From Rhodococcus sp. SGAir0479 (GTDB lineage: Bacteria > Actinomycetota > Actinomycetes > Mycobacteriales > Mycobacteriaceae), in the NCBI RefSeq assembly GCF_005484805.1, contig NZ_CP039432.1, positions 2,728,001 to 2,792,000 of the forward strand: a DNA stretch of 64,000 nucleotides, written 5' to 3'. Under the pieces are notes generated by a model. That model worked only from the letters and a program-made list of their open reading frames with translations, was not told the origin of the DNA and searched no databases. The position numbers and the translations under genes are program-made. Shown one piece after another: positions 45,007-53,545 of the stretch; position 1 is the stretch's first letter; each line of letters opens with the position of its first letter.

Positions 45007-46434
45007 ATGGAATTCACCGAGCTCGCGGACTATGCGATCTCCCCCGGCATGCTCACCGAATGGCTGCCGGAAGCCACCGGGACGTGGGCGCAGGACGAGC
45101 GGCCCGCGTCCTACATCCACGAGGCGCACCTGCGCCCCACCGCCGACGGGACCCACGACGACGGCCGCGAGTCGTGGCTCGGTGCGGCGTTCCGGATCGC
45201 CGGGCCCCTCGACCACGACGCGTTCCGCCGGGCGGCACGCACCTGGATCGACCGGCACGAGCCGCTGCGCAGTCATGCGGAGCTGGGCGCCGACGGCCGG
45301 ATCAGCCGGCACACACTCGGGCCCGGCGGCGTCGACTTCGACGAGGTCCGCCACGAGTACGAGTTCGACACCGCCACGGTCCTCGAACGCGTCCACCACC
45401 TCTTCGACGAGCTGACCTCGCCGCACCGGTGGCCGGCGTACCTGTTCGTGACGCTCGAGCACTCCGACCCGGAGGCGGGCTGCACGGTCTTCTTCGCCGC
45501 CGACCACTCCCTGATCGACGGCCTGTCGGTGGTGCTGGTGGCGCACGAGCTCACGAGTCTCTACACCGAGGCGATGGCCGGGCCGCCCGCGCTGCTGGTG
45601 CCCGCCGGCAGCTACATCGACTTCGGTGCGGACGAACGCGCCGCCGCCGCGACGGTGGATCGCCGGCACCCGGCGGTCGAGGTCTGGCGGCAGGCGTTCC
45701 TGCGCAGCAAGGGACGGCTGTCGGAGTTCCCGCTCGACCTCGGCCCGCGCACCGTCGAGCGCGTCCCGCAGCGCGCCGTGTCCGAGTGGGTGCTGGACGC
45801 CGCGCAGGCCGTGCGGTTCAACACCGTCTGCCACCGGGCCGGCCAGAACTTCCTCGCCGGTGTGCTGGCGTGCCTCGCGGAGGCCAACACCGAGCTCACC
45901 GGGAACACGGTGTTCCGCACGGTCACCCCGGTCCACACCCGCAACGACCCGCACTGGGCCACGTCCCTCGGCTGGTTCGTCGGGTTGGCACCCATCGAGT
46001 TCGACATCGCCGGCGCCGTCGACTTCGCGGACGTCGCGACCCGGGCCGCCGAGGCGGTGGCCGCCACCAAGTCGGCCGCGAAGGTGCCGTTCGCGCGGGT
46101 CGAGGAGATCCTCGGAACGCCGATCCGGCCGCGGTTCGTCGTGTCCTTCATGGACGTGCGCTTCGTCCCCATGGCCCAGCAGTGGCCCGAGATCGAGGCG
46201 CGCGCCCTGCGCAGTCGGCACTACACGCACGACGTCTACATCTGGGTGAACCGCACCCCGCACGGCGTGAACATCTCCGCACGCTTCCCGGAGACCCCGC
46301 TGGCCACCGAGAACGTGCTGCGCTTCCTGGCCCGCACCCGGCGAGCGCTGGCCGACGTCGTCCCGTCCACCCCGGACGAGGACCCGCAGGCGTCGGCCGT
46401 CGGCGCGGACGCCTACGCCACTACTGGTCAGTAG
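45007..46434 (+). CDS. PapA-like acyltransferase (condensation-domain superfamily)
   Basis: A ~475-residue stand-alone condensation-type acyltransferase resembling mycobacterial PapA proteins. It begins ELADYAISPGMLTEWLP, which fits the PapA start pattern followed by the PASYIHEAHLR segment. The catalytic motif HxxxDG is present as DHSLIDG near residue 165. A later SLGWFVGLAPIEF corresponds to the structural channel motif. It might transfer acyl groups onto an envelope lipid or polyketide alcohol. The start is uncertain: ATG 45007, ATG 44959 and GTG 44953 are all in frame, and 45007 fits family alignment best. It sits alone between sufE and accA3. Confidence 0.75.
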   Translation: MEFTELADYAISPGMLTEWLPEATGTWAQDERPASYIHEAHLRPTADGTHDDGRESWLGAAFRIAGPLDHDAFRRAARTWIDRHEPLRSHAELGADGRISRHTLGPGGVDFDEVRHEYEFDTATVLERVHHLFDELTSPHRWPAYLFVTLEHSDPEAGCTVFFAADHSLIDGLSVVLVAHELTSLYTEAMAGPPALLVPAGSYIDFGADERAAAATVDRRHPAVEVWRQAFLRSKGRLSEFPLDLGPRTVERVPQRAVSEWVLDAAQAVRFNTVCHRAGQNFLAGVLACLAEANTELTGNTVFRTVTPVHTRNDPHWATSLGWFVGLAPIEFDIAGAVDFADVATRAAEAVAATKSAAKVPFARVEEILGTPIRPRFVVSFMDVRFVPMAQQWPEIEARALRSRHYTHDVYIWVNRTPHGVNISARFPETPLATENVLRFLARTRRALADVVPSTPDEDPQASAVGADAYATTGQ

Positions 46435-46452
46435 GGTTGCGGCGCCGCATCG

Positions 46453-46471
46453 AGCACTTAATGTGTAAGCG
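46453..46471. promoter_or_regulatory. Imperfect palindrome upstream of accA3
   Basis: GC-CTTA-N5-TAAG-GC symmetry within 46453-46471, in the ~160-bp gap before accA3, where the base composition drops sharply. A promoter is expected here, but no convincing -35/-10 pair was found. Confidence 0.3.
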
Positions 46472-46593
46472 CTATCCGGTTACATCGTCTATCGGATTGA
46501 TGCATACACTCCGATGAGATGCCAACGACTAACCTGCCCGTGACGCCCACAGGCAAACGGCGGGGACCGACCATGCGAAACACAGGAGGCTCA

Positions 46594-48384
46594 GTGCCCA
46601 CTCCAGCCAGCGCGCAGATCACGAAGGTGCTCGTCGCCAACCGCGGCGAAATCGCTGTCCGGGTCATCCGAGCTGCGAAGGACGCCGGCTACGGCAGCGT
46701 CGCCGTCTACGCGGAGCCCGATGCGGACGCACAGTTCGTGAAGCTCGCTGACGAGGCGTTCGCGCTCGGTGGCCAGACGTCGGCCGAGTCCTACCTCGTG
46801 TTCGACAAGATCCTCGACGCCGCGAAGAAGTCCGGCGCCGACGCGATCCACCCGGGCTACGGCTTCCTGTCCGAGAACGCCGACTTCGCTCAGGCCGTCA
46901 TCGACGCGGGCCTGATCTGGATCGGCCCGTCGCCGCAGTCGATCCGCGACCTGGGTGACAAGGTCACCGCCCGCCACATCGCCGAGCGCGCCAAGGCGCC
47001 GATGGCCGCGGGCACCAAGGATCCGGTCAAGAACGCCGACGAGGTCGTCGAGTTCGCCAAGCAGTACGGCGTCCCGGTCGCGATCAAGGCGGCCTTCGGT
47101 GGTGGCGGCCGCGGCATGAAGGTCGCGCAGACCATCGAGGAGATCCCCGAGCTGTTCGAGTCGGCCACCCGTGAGGCCATCGCGGCGTTCGGTCGCGGCG
47201 AGTGCTTCGTCGAGCAGTACCTGGACAAGGCCCGCCACGTGGAGGCCCAGGTCATCGCCGACAAGCACGGCAACGTCGTCGTCGCCGGCACCCGCGACTG
47301 CTCGCTGCAGCGCCGCTTCCAGAAGCTGGTCGAGGAGGCCCCCGCGCCGTTCCTGACCGACGACCAGCGCGCTCGCATCCACGCGTCCGCCAAGGCCATC
47401 TGCAAGGAGGCCGGCTACTACGGCGCCGGCACGGTCGAGTACCTGGTCCAGGGCGACACGGTCTCGTTCCTCGAGGTCAACACCCGCCTGCAGGTCGAGC
47501 ACCCGGTCACCGAGGAGACCGCCGGCATCGACCTGGTGCGTCAGCAGTTCCTCATCGCCAACGGTGAGGAGCTCTCCATCAAGGAGGACCCCACCCCGCG
47601 CGGCCACTCGTTCGAGTTCCGCATCAACGGCGAGGACGCCGGCCGCGGCTTCATGCCGGCCCCCGGCCCCATCACCGTCTACAAGGAGCCCACGGGCCCC
47701 GGTGTGCGCGTCGACTCGGGCGTCGTCGCCGGCGATGTCATCGGCGGCCAGTTCGACTCGATGCTCGCCAAGCTGATCGTCACGGGTGAGAACCGCGAGC
47801 AGGCGCTGCAGCGTGCCGCTCGTGCGCTCGCCGAGTTCGAGGTCGACGGCCTCGCCACGGTCATCCCGTTCCACCGCCACATCGTCGAGAACCCGGCGTT
47901 CATCGGCGACGGCGAGGGCTTCGAGGTCTACACCAAGTGGATCGAGACCGAGTGGGACAACCCGATCGAGCCCTTCGCCGGTTCGGGCGTGGCCGCGGAC
48001 GACGAGGAGACCCTGCCCCGGCAGTCGGTCGTCGTCGAGGTCGGTGGCCGTCGCGTCGAGGTCTCGCTGCCCGGCTCGTTCTCGGTCGGCACGGGCGGAG
48101 CGCCCGCCGGTGTCATCCGCAAGAAGCCCAAGGCCCGCAAGCGCGGTGGCGCCGGTGCCGGTGCCGCGTCGGGTGACGCCGTGACCGCCCCGATGCAGGG
48201 CACCGTCGTCAAGGTCGCCGTCGCGGAGGGCCAGGAGGTCGCCGAGGGCGATCTGATCGTCGTCCTCGAGGCCATGAAGATGGAGAACCCGGTCACCGCC
48301 CACAAGGCCGGTGTCGTCACCGGTCTGTCGGTCGAGGCCGGCGCGGCCATCACGCAGGGCACGGTCCTGGCCGAGCTGAAGTGA
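46594..48384 (+). CDS. accA3: Acyl-CoA carboxylase alpha subunit (biotin carboxylase and carrier) AccA3
   Basis: A 596-residue biotin carboxylase/BCCP fusion shared by several carboxyltransferases. The ATP-grasp domain starts [22 protein letters not shown] and has the glycine lid [14 protein letters not shown] and the [14 protein letters not shown] core. The C-terminal carrier domain ends in EAMKMENP, with biotinylated Lys562. The GTG at 46594 follows a perfect AGGAGG, so an open frame from 46519 is rejected. M. tuberculosis AccA3 (Rv3285) has 600 residues. It partners AccD5/AccE5, and biotin is attached by BirA from the same window. A strong hairpin ends the gene. Confidence 0.96.
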   Translation: MPTPASAQITKVLVANRGEIAVRVIRAAKDAGYGSVAVYAEPDADAQFVKLADEAFALGGQTSAESYLVFDKILDAAKKSGADAIHPGYGFLSENADFAQAVIDAGLIWIGPSPQSIRDLGDKVTARHIAERAKAPMAAGTKDPVKNADEVVEFAKQYGVPVAIKAAFGGGGRGMKVAQTIEEIPELFESATREAIAAFGRGECFVEQYLDKARHVEAQVIADKHGNVVVAGTRDCSLQRRFQKLVEEAPAPFLTDDQRARIHASAKAICKEAGYYGAGTVEYLVQGDTVSFLEVNTRLQVEHPVTEETAGIDLVRQQFLIANGEELSIKEDPTPRGHSFEFRINGEDAGRGFMPAPGPITVYKEPTGPGVRVDSGVVAGDVIGGQFDSMLAKLIVTGENREQALQRAARALAEFEVDGLATVIPFHRHIVENPAFIGDGEGFEVYTKWIETEWDNPIEPFAGSGVAADDEETLPRQSVVVEVGGRRVEVSLPGSFSVGTGGAPAGVIRKKPKARKRGGAGAGAASGDAVTAPMQGTVVKVAVAEGQEVAEGDLIVVLEAMKMENPVTAHKAGVVTGLSVEAGAAITQGTVLAELK

Positions 48385-48410
48385 CGCTCCGCAGCTGACA
48401 GCGCTTCACC

Positions 48411-48444
48411 TGTGCGCGCCTCGCAGATTCGCGAGGCGCGCACA
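48411..48444 (+). terminator. Perfect 14-bp stem terminator after accA3
   Basis: TGTGCGCGCCTCGC and its exact complement flank the loop AGATTC, 27 bases after the accA3 stop. Confidence 0.85.
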
Positions 48445-48472
48445 GTGCTGTTCGGGCAGTAGTCTCTACGCC

Positions 48473-48874
48473 ATGTCCGACCTTCCGGAGATCCGCATCG
48501 GCACCGCCGAACGCGAACACGCGCTCGAGGCGCTGACGCAACACTTCTCCGACGGCCGGCTGACCGTCACCGAGTTCGACGAGCGCAGCGGCCGGATCGC
48601 GGCGGCCACCACCCGCGGACAGCTGGACACGGTGTTCGCCGATCTGCCGTCGCTCACACCGTCCACGCCGTCGAAGGTCGCTTCGGAGCCCGAGGGCGCC
48701 GACCGTGAGAAGACGTGGCGCAACACCGTCATGGCGGTGATCCCGTTCGTGGCGCTGGCACTGTTCTTCGTGGTGCCGATCGACAACAGTTGGCTGTTCT
48801 TCCTCCTGATCCCCGCGGCCGCGGCGATCCTCTTCGGCGGCAAGGACGGCAGGAGAGGACGCGGCGGCTGCTGA
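48473..48874 (+). CDS. DUF1707 (SHOCT-like) membrane protein
   Basis: A 133-residue protein with an N-terminal DUF1707 domain (IRIGTAEREHALEALTQHFSDGRLTVTEFDERSGRIAAATTRGQLDTVFADLP), a polar linker and two closely spaced hydrophobic helices (~86-102 and ~107-123). This is common in actinobacteria and its function is unknown. The next gene starts on the last base of its stop codon, so the two are coupled. Confidence 0.87.
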   Translation: MSDLPEIRIGTAEREHALEALTQHFSDGRLTVTEFDERSGRIAAATTRGQLDTVFADLPSLTPSTPSKVASEPEGADREKTWRNTVMAVIPFVALALFFVVPIDNSWLFFLLIPAAAAILFGGKDGRRGRGGC

Positions 48875-49215
48875 TGGAACCGATCGAGATCAATGCCGGC
48901 TCCTGGTATCTGCGCGCACTCCGCGCCGACGAGCGCGTCGACGACCGCCCCGCGCTGCGCGACGGCGGTGTCGCCGATCCCGGCTACATCGCCGAACGCA
49001 CCCGGCAGTGGGAGATCGAGGAGCACTTTTCCTGGGCGGTGTGCGAGCCCACGACGGGTGAACTGCTCGCCGAAGTGGGTCTGACCCCCGACGGCGGCGA
49101 CGGCGTCCTGAGCGGCTGGGCACGCGCCGGCCACGCCGACGCCCTCGCGACGGCCACCGACGCCGTCCGGCGTTTCGCCGAGGGCGCGCTCGGCCTCGCG
49201 GTCACGGGACACTGA
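48874..49215 (+). CDS. GNAT-like short protein
   Basis: A 113-residue protein resembling the N-terminal half of GNAT acetyltransferases: WYLRALRADERVDDRPALRDGG, then FSWAVCEPTTGELLAEVGLTP, which is the typical beta2-beta4 core. The acetyl-CoA loop (Q/RxxGxG/A) is not found, and the chain ends early. So it is either a shortened relative without transferase activity or a remnant. It overlaps the DUF1707 stop by one base (TGATG) and is five bases before the VanZ-like gene. Confidence is modest because of the short length. Confidence 0.6.
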   Translation: MEPIEINAGSWYLRALRADERVDDRPALRDGGVADPGYIAERTRQWEIEEHFSWAVCEPTTGELLAEVGLTPDGGDGVLSGWARAGHADALATATDAVRRFAEGALGLAVTGH

Positions 49216-49220
49216 CGCCG

Positions 49221-49574
49221 ATGCTCGACCGATTCGACACGCGCTACGTGCCGCTCGCCATCGCCACCGTCATCGTGCTGGTGATGATGTTCTCCCCCGG
49301 CTCCACCGTGCCGAGCGGACCGGAGAACAGCGACAAGGTGACGCACGCGCTGATGTTCGCCGCGCTCGCCGTCACGTCCCGCTACGCCCGCATCGGTGCC
49401 GCGTGGACGGCCGCGTGGCTGCTGGTGTTCGCGGGGCTCTCCGAGGTCCTGCAGGGCGCGTTGCCCATCCAGCGCAGCTGTTCGGTGTGGGACGCCGCCG
49501 CTGACGCCGTCGGCATCGCGATCGGCCTGGTGGTGGCGCGGGTGCTCGCCCGGCCGCTGCGGATCTCGGCCTGA
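49221..49574 (+). CDS. VanZ-like membrane protein
   Basis: A 117-residue VanZ-family protein with four hydrophobic segments. The family pattern is recognisable: DKVTHALMFAALAVTSRY after helix 1, SEVLQGALPIQRSCSVWDAAADAVGIAIG near the end. VanZ homologues affect glycopeptide sensitivity in some bacteria, but the function of short actinobacterial versions is unknown. It is the last gene of the DUF1707-GNAT-VanZ run and converges with the phosphatase gene ten bases away. Confidence 0.85.
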   Translation: MLDRFDTRYVPLAIATVIVLVMMFSPGSTVPSGPENSDKVTHALMFAALAVTSRYARIGAAWTAAWLLVFAGLSEVLQGALPIQRSCSVWDAAADAVGIAIGLVVARVLARPLRISA

Positions 49575-49584
49575 CCGCGGCCGA

Positions 49585-50400
49585 TCAGCCCTCGAGCAGG
49601 TGTGCGCGCAGCGCGTCCTGCCCGGCGGCGTCGATGCCGAGGCCGTCGGCGAAGTAGCCCTCGATCGAACCGAAGCTCTCCCGCATCCGGCCCAGCGCCG
49701 CCTGCAGGTACTCCGGCCGCACACCGAGCACCTGCTTCAGCAGTTCCGGGTCGCCGCCGGCGGCGGTGAACTTGTCGAACACCGACGCGAACGACGGCAG
49801 CAGCTGACTGTTGGTGAGCAGGTAGTCGTGGAAGACGTCGTCCTCGTCCACACCCAGGAGCAGCAGCAGCGATGCCGTCGCCCAGCCGGTGCGGTCCTTG
49901 CCGGTGGTGCAGTGCACGAGAGCGGGGAGGGTCTCGCGGGCGGCCAGATCCGTGAACAGCGTGCGGTACGACGCGACGGCGCTCGGCAGCGTGACGAAGT
50001 CCCGGTAGCTGCCCAGGAAGTACTCGACCGCCCGGTTCTCGCCGAGCATCGAGACCGCGATCGACGGGTCGGACATGACCGCCTGCATCTGCGCGGGGAC
50101 CGACCGCAGGGCCTTGTCGGCCAGCACGTCCAGGGGCACCTCCCGCGCCGCCGGCGGCACCCGGTCGGGCGCGGCCTCCCGCTCGGAGTGGGTGCGCAGG
50201 TCGAAGACCGTGACCAGGCCGAGGTTCGCGAGCCGCGGGGCGTCGTCGACGGTGATCTTGCTGAGGTCCGTCGAACGGTAGTAGCGCCCGAACCGGACCG
50301 TGGCCCCGTCGCGGGTGCGGTAGCCGCCGATGTCGCGCAGGTTGGGGACGGATTCGATCGGGATGCTCGCGCCGGGCTTCGCTCCGGGGAAGGACGTCAT
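49585..50400 (-). CDS. PtpB-like tyrosine/lipid phosphatase
   Basis: A 271-residue protein of the PtpB family (dual-specificity or phosphoinositide phosphatases). It has NLRDIGGYRT near the N-terminus, DLRTHSERE, and the catalytic loop HCTTGKDRTG with Cys164 and Arg170. M. tuberculosis PtpB has HCFAGKDRTG, so the P-loop is almost the same. No signal peptide is visible; PtpB is secreted by an unknown route. The ATG at 50400 opens the conserved part. Confidence 0.87.
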   Translation of the reverse strand: MTSFPGAKPGASIPIESVPNLRDIGGYRTRDGATVRFGRYYRSTDLSKITVDDAPRLANLGLVTVFDLRTHSEREAAPDRVPPAAREVPLDVLADKALRSVPAQMQAVMSDPSIAVSMLGENRAVEYFLGSYRDFVTLPSAVASYRTLFTDLAARETLPALVHCTTGKDRTGWATASLLLLLGVDEDDVFHDYLLTNSQLLPSFASVFDKFTAAGGDPELLKQVLGVRPEYLQAALGRMRESFGSIEGYFADGLGIDAAGQDALRAHLLEG

Positions 50401-50414
50401 GCGCTCAAACTAGA

Positions 50415-50458
50415 CGAGCCCGGCCGCCGAGGCTCGTAGAGTCTCGGCGCCGGGCTCG
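50415..50458 (-). terminator. Long GC-rich stem-loop after the Rieske/MBL gene
   Basis: Outer arms CGAGCCCGG/CCGGGCTCG and inner arms CGCCGAG/CTCGGCG, with a one-base bulge, form a 16-bp stem with an 11-base loop, 22 bases beyond the stop codon of the Rieske/MBL gene. Confidence 0.8.
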
Positions 50459-50479
50459 CGTGGCGGGCGGTTCGCCGGG

Positions 50480-52030
50480 TCAGCTCAACTTCTTCGAGCG
50501 CAGCTCGTGGCCCTTGGACGTCTTGCAGCGACCGGATTCGAGGTCCCACTGCCAGCCGTGCAGGTTGCACGTCAGCGTCGAGCCGTCGACCACACCGAAC
50601 TTGCTCAGATCCGCCTTCAGGTGCGGGCAGCGGCGCTGGATCTCGAAGCCGCCCACCTCGATCGACGCGCTGTCGTCGTGCGCCTCGGCGAACCAACCGT
50701 CGGCGTACGCGATGCGCTCGTCGGTGAGGCACTTGAAGAACGTGTACAGGAACTCGTTGTAGCCGCCGACGCGCCAGGCCTCGAAGCGGGTGGACAGGAA
50801 GATGGTGTTGACCCAGTCCGGCTCGTCGTCGCGCAGCACGGTGCGCACCAGCTCGGGCGCGATGCGGAAACCGTAGCGGTACTTGCCGTCACCGTCCTTC
50901 GGTTCGCGCACGGTGCGGTTCGGGAAGTCGAGGACGACGGTCTCGTCGCCCATCACCAGGCCCACGGGGTAGCCGATGCCGTCGCAGATCAGGTCCGACT
51001 GCGCCATGATCGGCTCGAACTTGGCCTTGAGCGGACCGAGCAGGGGCTCGCCCTCGGCGGGCGCCCAGGTGGCCTTCTCCGCGGCGATGACCGGCGCCAT
51101 CCGTTGCGCCATGTCCTCGATGTAGGCGGCCTTGTCGGAGAAGATCTTCTCGACGTCGGCATCGGGGATCGGGTGCGCCAGCGCGGCCTTCTCGCCGTGG
51201 ATGTCGACGGTCGAACCCGGGATCATCAGCAGCCCGCCGTCGTTGCCGTGCAGGCGCATCTGCTCGAGGAACACGATCTGGTCGGGGAAGATGTTGCCCT
51301 CGTCGCCGTGGTCGTCGTTGAGGTCCCGCAGCGCGGCGTCGAGAAACACCGGCGGACCGGCCGACGGCACGACCCACGTGGCCCCGACCTGCTCGATGTA
51401 GCTGCGGCAGCGATCCATGCCGCGCTGGCGCTTCTGCTTGCCGAAGTTGCGCTTGGTGCCGGCCGGGATGTCGTAGACCATCGGGTACCAGATCGCGCCC
51501 GAGTACTGCAGCAGATGGATGTCGACCTTGCCGAACGCCTCGAGCATCGGGTCCATGTCGACCGGGCGGGCGTCGTTCATGTTGAAGCACACCGTCTCGC
51601 CGTCGGAGACGACGAGGCCCGAGTCGCCGATGGGGCCGTCGGCCGGGGCCCGCAGCGCCATGATCATGATGTCCAGGTCGCCCTTGGGACCGGAGACCGT
51701 GTGCCTGACCGAGTCCTCGGTCTCGAAGAACTTGGTGAAGCCCAGCTTGCGCAGTTCGCGTTCGAGGTCCGGCACCGGGTAGTCCGGTAGCAGCACGGTC
51801 GCGTCCTTGTTGACGTGCGCCGTCAGCGTCTCGGGGTCGAAGTGATCCTTGTGCAGGTGCGAGACGTACAGGTAGTCGACGTCGCCGAGCGCGTCCCAGT
51901 CGAGCCCGGTGTTGTCGGGGAACGGGAACCACGACGCGAAGTACGCGGGGTTCACCCACGGATCGCAGAGGATCGACCCCGCTTCGGTCTGGATGTGGAA
52001 TCCGGCGTGTCCGACGCTGGTGATCTGCAC
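50480..52030 (-). CDS. Metallo-beta-lactamase fold / Rieske [2Fe-2S] fusion protein
   Basis: A 516-residue protein with an N-terminal UlaG-like metallo-beta-lactamase domain (SHLHKDH at 57-63; further metal ligands in the Asp/His-rich middle) and a C-terminal Rieske domain (CPH at 468-470 and CNLH at 488-491, the CxH...CxxH pattern). The same two domains occur in CMP-sialic-acid hydroxylases, although in another order. From memory, Rv3818 of M. tuberculosis has this size and a Rieske motif, but lies elsewhere. It suggests an electron-transfer hydroxylase or hydrolase on an unknown substrate. The GTG at 52030 has GAGGAGG upstream. A TACGAT -10-like box lies at 52064-52059. Confidence 0.87.
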   Translation of the reverse strand: MQITSVGHAGFHIQTEAGSILCDPWVNPAYFASWFPFPDNTGLDWDALGDVDYLYVSHLHKDHFDPETLTAHVNKDATVLLPDYPVPDLERELRKLGFTKFFETEDSVRHTVSGPKGDLDIMIMALRAPADGPIGDSGLVVSDGETVCFNMNDARPVDMDPMLEAFGKVDIHLLQYSGAIWYPMVYDIPAGTKRNFGKQKRQRGMDRCRSYIEQVGATWVVPSAGPPVFLDAALRDLNDDHGDEGNIFPDQIVFLEQMRLHGNDGGLLMIPGSTVDIHGEKAALAHPIPDADVEKIFSDKAAYIEDMAQRMAPVIAAEKATWAPAEGEPLLGPLKAKFEPIMAQSDLICDGIGYPVGLVMGDETVVLDFPNRTVREPKDGDGKYRYGFRIAPELVRTVLRDDEPDWVNTIFLSTRFEAWRVGGYNEFLYTFFKCLTDERIAYADGWFAEAHDDSASIEVGGFEIQRRCPHLKADLSKFGVVDGSTLTCNLHGWQWDLESGRCKTSKGHELRSKKLS

Positions 52031-52139
52031 TCGTCTGCCTCCTCGATAGACCTCGACAATCGTAACGAGACGAAACCGCCGCCCTCGCCGGCGCACCGCC
52101 GATGTGGGCCGAAACACCTGGTATCGGGGACTTCGGTCC

Positions 52140-53480
52140 CTAACCGGCCACGCGGGTGAGCACGCGGTTCAGCGCATCGACCGCGGCCTCGAGTTCGGCG
52201 ACGGTCACCGTGAGCGGCGGCCGGAACCGGATGCCGCGCTCCCCCGTCGCGAGGAACAGCACGTGCTCGCGCTCTCGGAGCTGGACCACCACCCGGTCCC
52301 GCAGCTCCGGCGTGGCCAGCGTGATCGCGCACATCAGCCCGCGCCCGCGCGGTTCCGTGACGGCCGGGTGTGTGGCCGCCAGTTCCTCGAGCCGGGCGAG
52401 GAGATGCCGCCCGCACAGCCGCGCGCGGTCGACCAGTCGGTCCTCCTCGATCACCTCGAGCAGGCGGCGAGTCCGGACCATGTCGGTGAGGTTGCCGCCC
52501 CACGTCGAGTTGATCCGTGAACTCACCGCGAACACGTTGTCGGGGATCTCGTCGACGCGTCCGCCCGCCATGATCCCGCACACCTGGGTCTTCTTCCCGA
52601 ACGCGACGACGTCGGGACTGATCCCCAGTTGCTGGTAGGCCCACGCGGTTCCAGTGAGCCCGCAGCCGGTCTGCACCTCGTCGAGGACCAGCAACGCGTC
52701 GTGCTCGCGGCACAACTCGTGCATGCGCCGGAAGAACTCGGGCCGGAAGTGGTGGTCACCGCCCTCGCCCTGGATCGGTTCGGCGACGAAGCACGCGATG
52801 TCGTGCGGGTGCTCGGCGAACGCGCGCCGGGCCTGCGCCACGGCCTGGTCCTCGGCACCTTCGACGTCGCGTCCGTCGGCCAGGTACGGCGCGTCGATCC
52901 GCGGCCACGCGAATCGGGGGAACCGCGCGATCTTGGCGGGATCGGTGTTGGTGAGCGAGAGGGTGTAGCCGCTGCGGCCGTGGAACGCCTCGGTCAGGTG
53001 CAGCACCCGGGTCCCGAGCGCCGGGTCGCGGCCGTACGCCTCGTTCAGCCGGCTCTTCCAGTCGAATGCAACCTTGAGTGCGTTCTCCACCGCGAGGGTG
53101 CCGCCGTCGACGAAGAACAGGTGCGGCAGCGCCGGGTCGCCGAGGACCCGGGCGAAGGTGTCGACGAACCGCGCCATCGGCACGGTGTAGACGTCGGAGT
53201 TGCTGGGCTTGTTGACCGCCGTGGTGGCCAGTTCCCGGCGGAACGCCGCGTCGTCGGCGAGCGCCGGATGGTTCATCCCCAGCGCGGACGACGCGAAGAA
53301 CCCGAACATGTCGAGGTAGCTGGTGCCGTCGCGCAGGTCGACCAGCCGCACCCCGCGGGAGTTCTCGAGGTCGAGGACGAGGTCGAATCCGTCCGTGAGC
53401 ATGTGCGCTCGCAGGACGTCGTGCACGCGCCCGGCCGGGAGGTCCGAGTCACCGGCCGCCGGGCGGACCGCGGTGCTCAT
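52140..53480 (-). CDS. lat: L-lysine 6-aminotransferase
   Basis: A PLP-dependent class III aminotransferase that moves the epsilon-amino group of lysine to 2-oxoglutarate, giving alpha-aminoadipate semialdehyde. The 446-residue protein has the PLP-binding DEVQTGCG (Asp268) and FGKKTQ (catalytic Lys296 or Lys297), with TEAFHGRSGYT for the cofactor ring. It is close in length to M. tuberculosis Lat (Rv3290c). It is divergent from hglS and pcd, its presumed downstream enzymes, with only 65 bp between, and the lrpA regulator found there in M. tuberculosis is missing. Confidence 0.93.
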   Translation of the reverse strand: MSTAVRPAAGDSDLPAGRVHDVLRAHMLTDGFDLVLDLENSRGVRLVDLRDGTSYLDMFGFFASSALGMNHPALADDAAFRRELATTAVNKPSNSDVYTVPMARFVDTFARVLGDPALPHLFFVDGGTLAVENALKVAFDWKSRLNEAYGRDPALGTRVLHLTEAFHGRSGYTLSLTNTDPAKIARFPRFAWPRIDAPYLADGRDVEGAEDQAVAQARRAFAEHPHDIACFVAEPIQGEGGDHHFRPEFFRRMHELCREHDALLVLDEVQTGCGLTGTAWAYQQLGISPDVVAFGKKTQVCGIMAGGRVDEIPDNVFAVSSRINSTWGGNLTDMVRTRRLLEVIEEDRLVDRARLCGRHLLARLEELAATHPAVTEPRGRGLMCAITLATPELRDRVVVQLREREHVLFLATGERGIRFRPPLTVTVAELEAAVDALNRVLTRVAG

Positions 53481-53545
53481 GTCCCCAGGCTACGTCACCG
53501 CTGCCGCCCCCGTCCCCGTCACCGGACTCGTACGATCGAGGGGCG

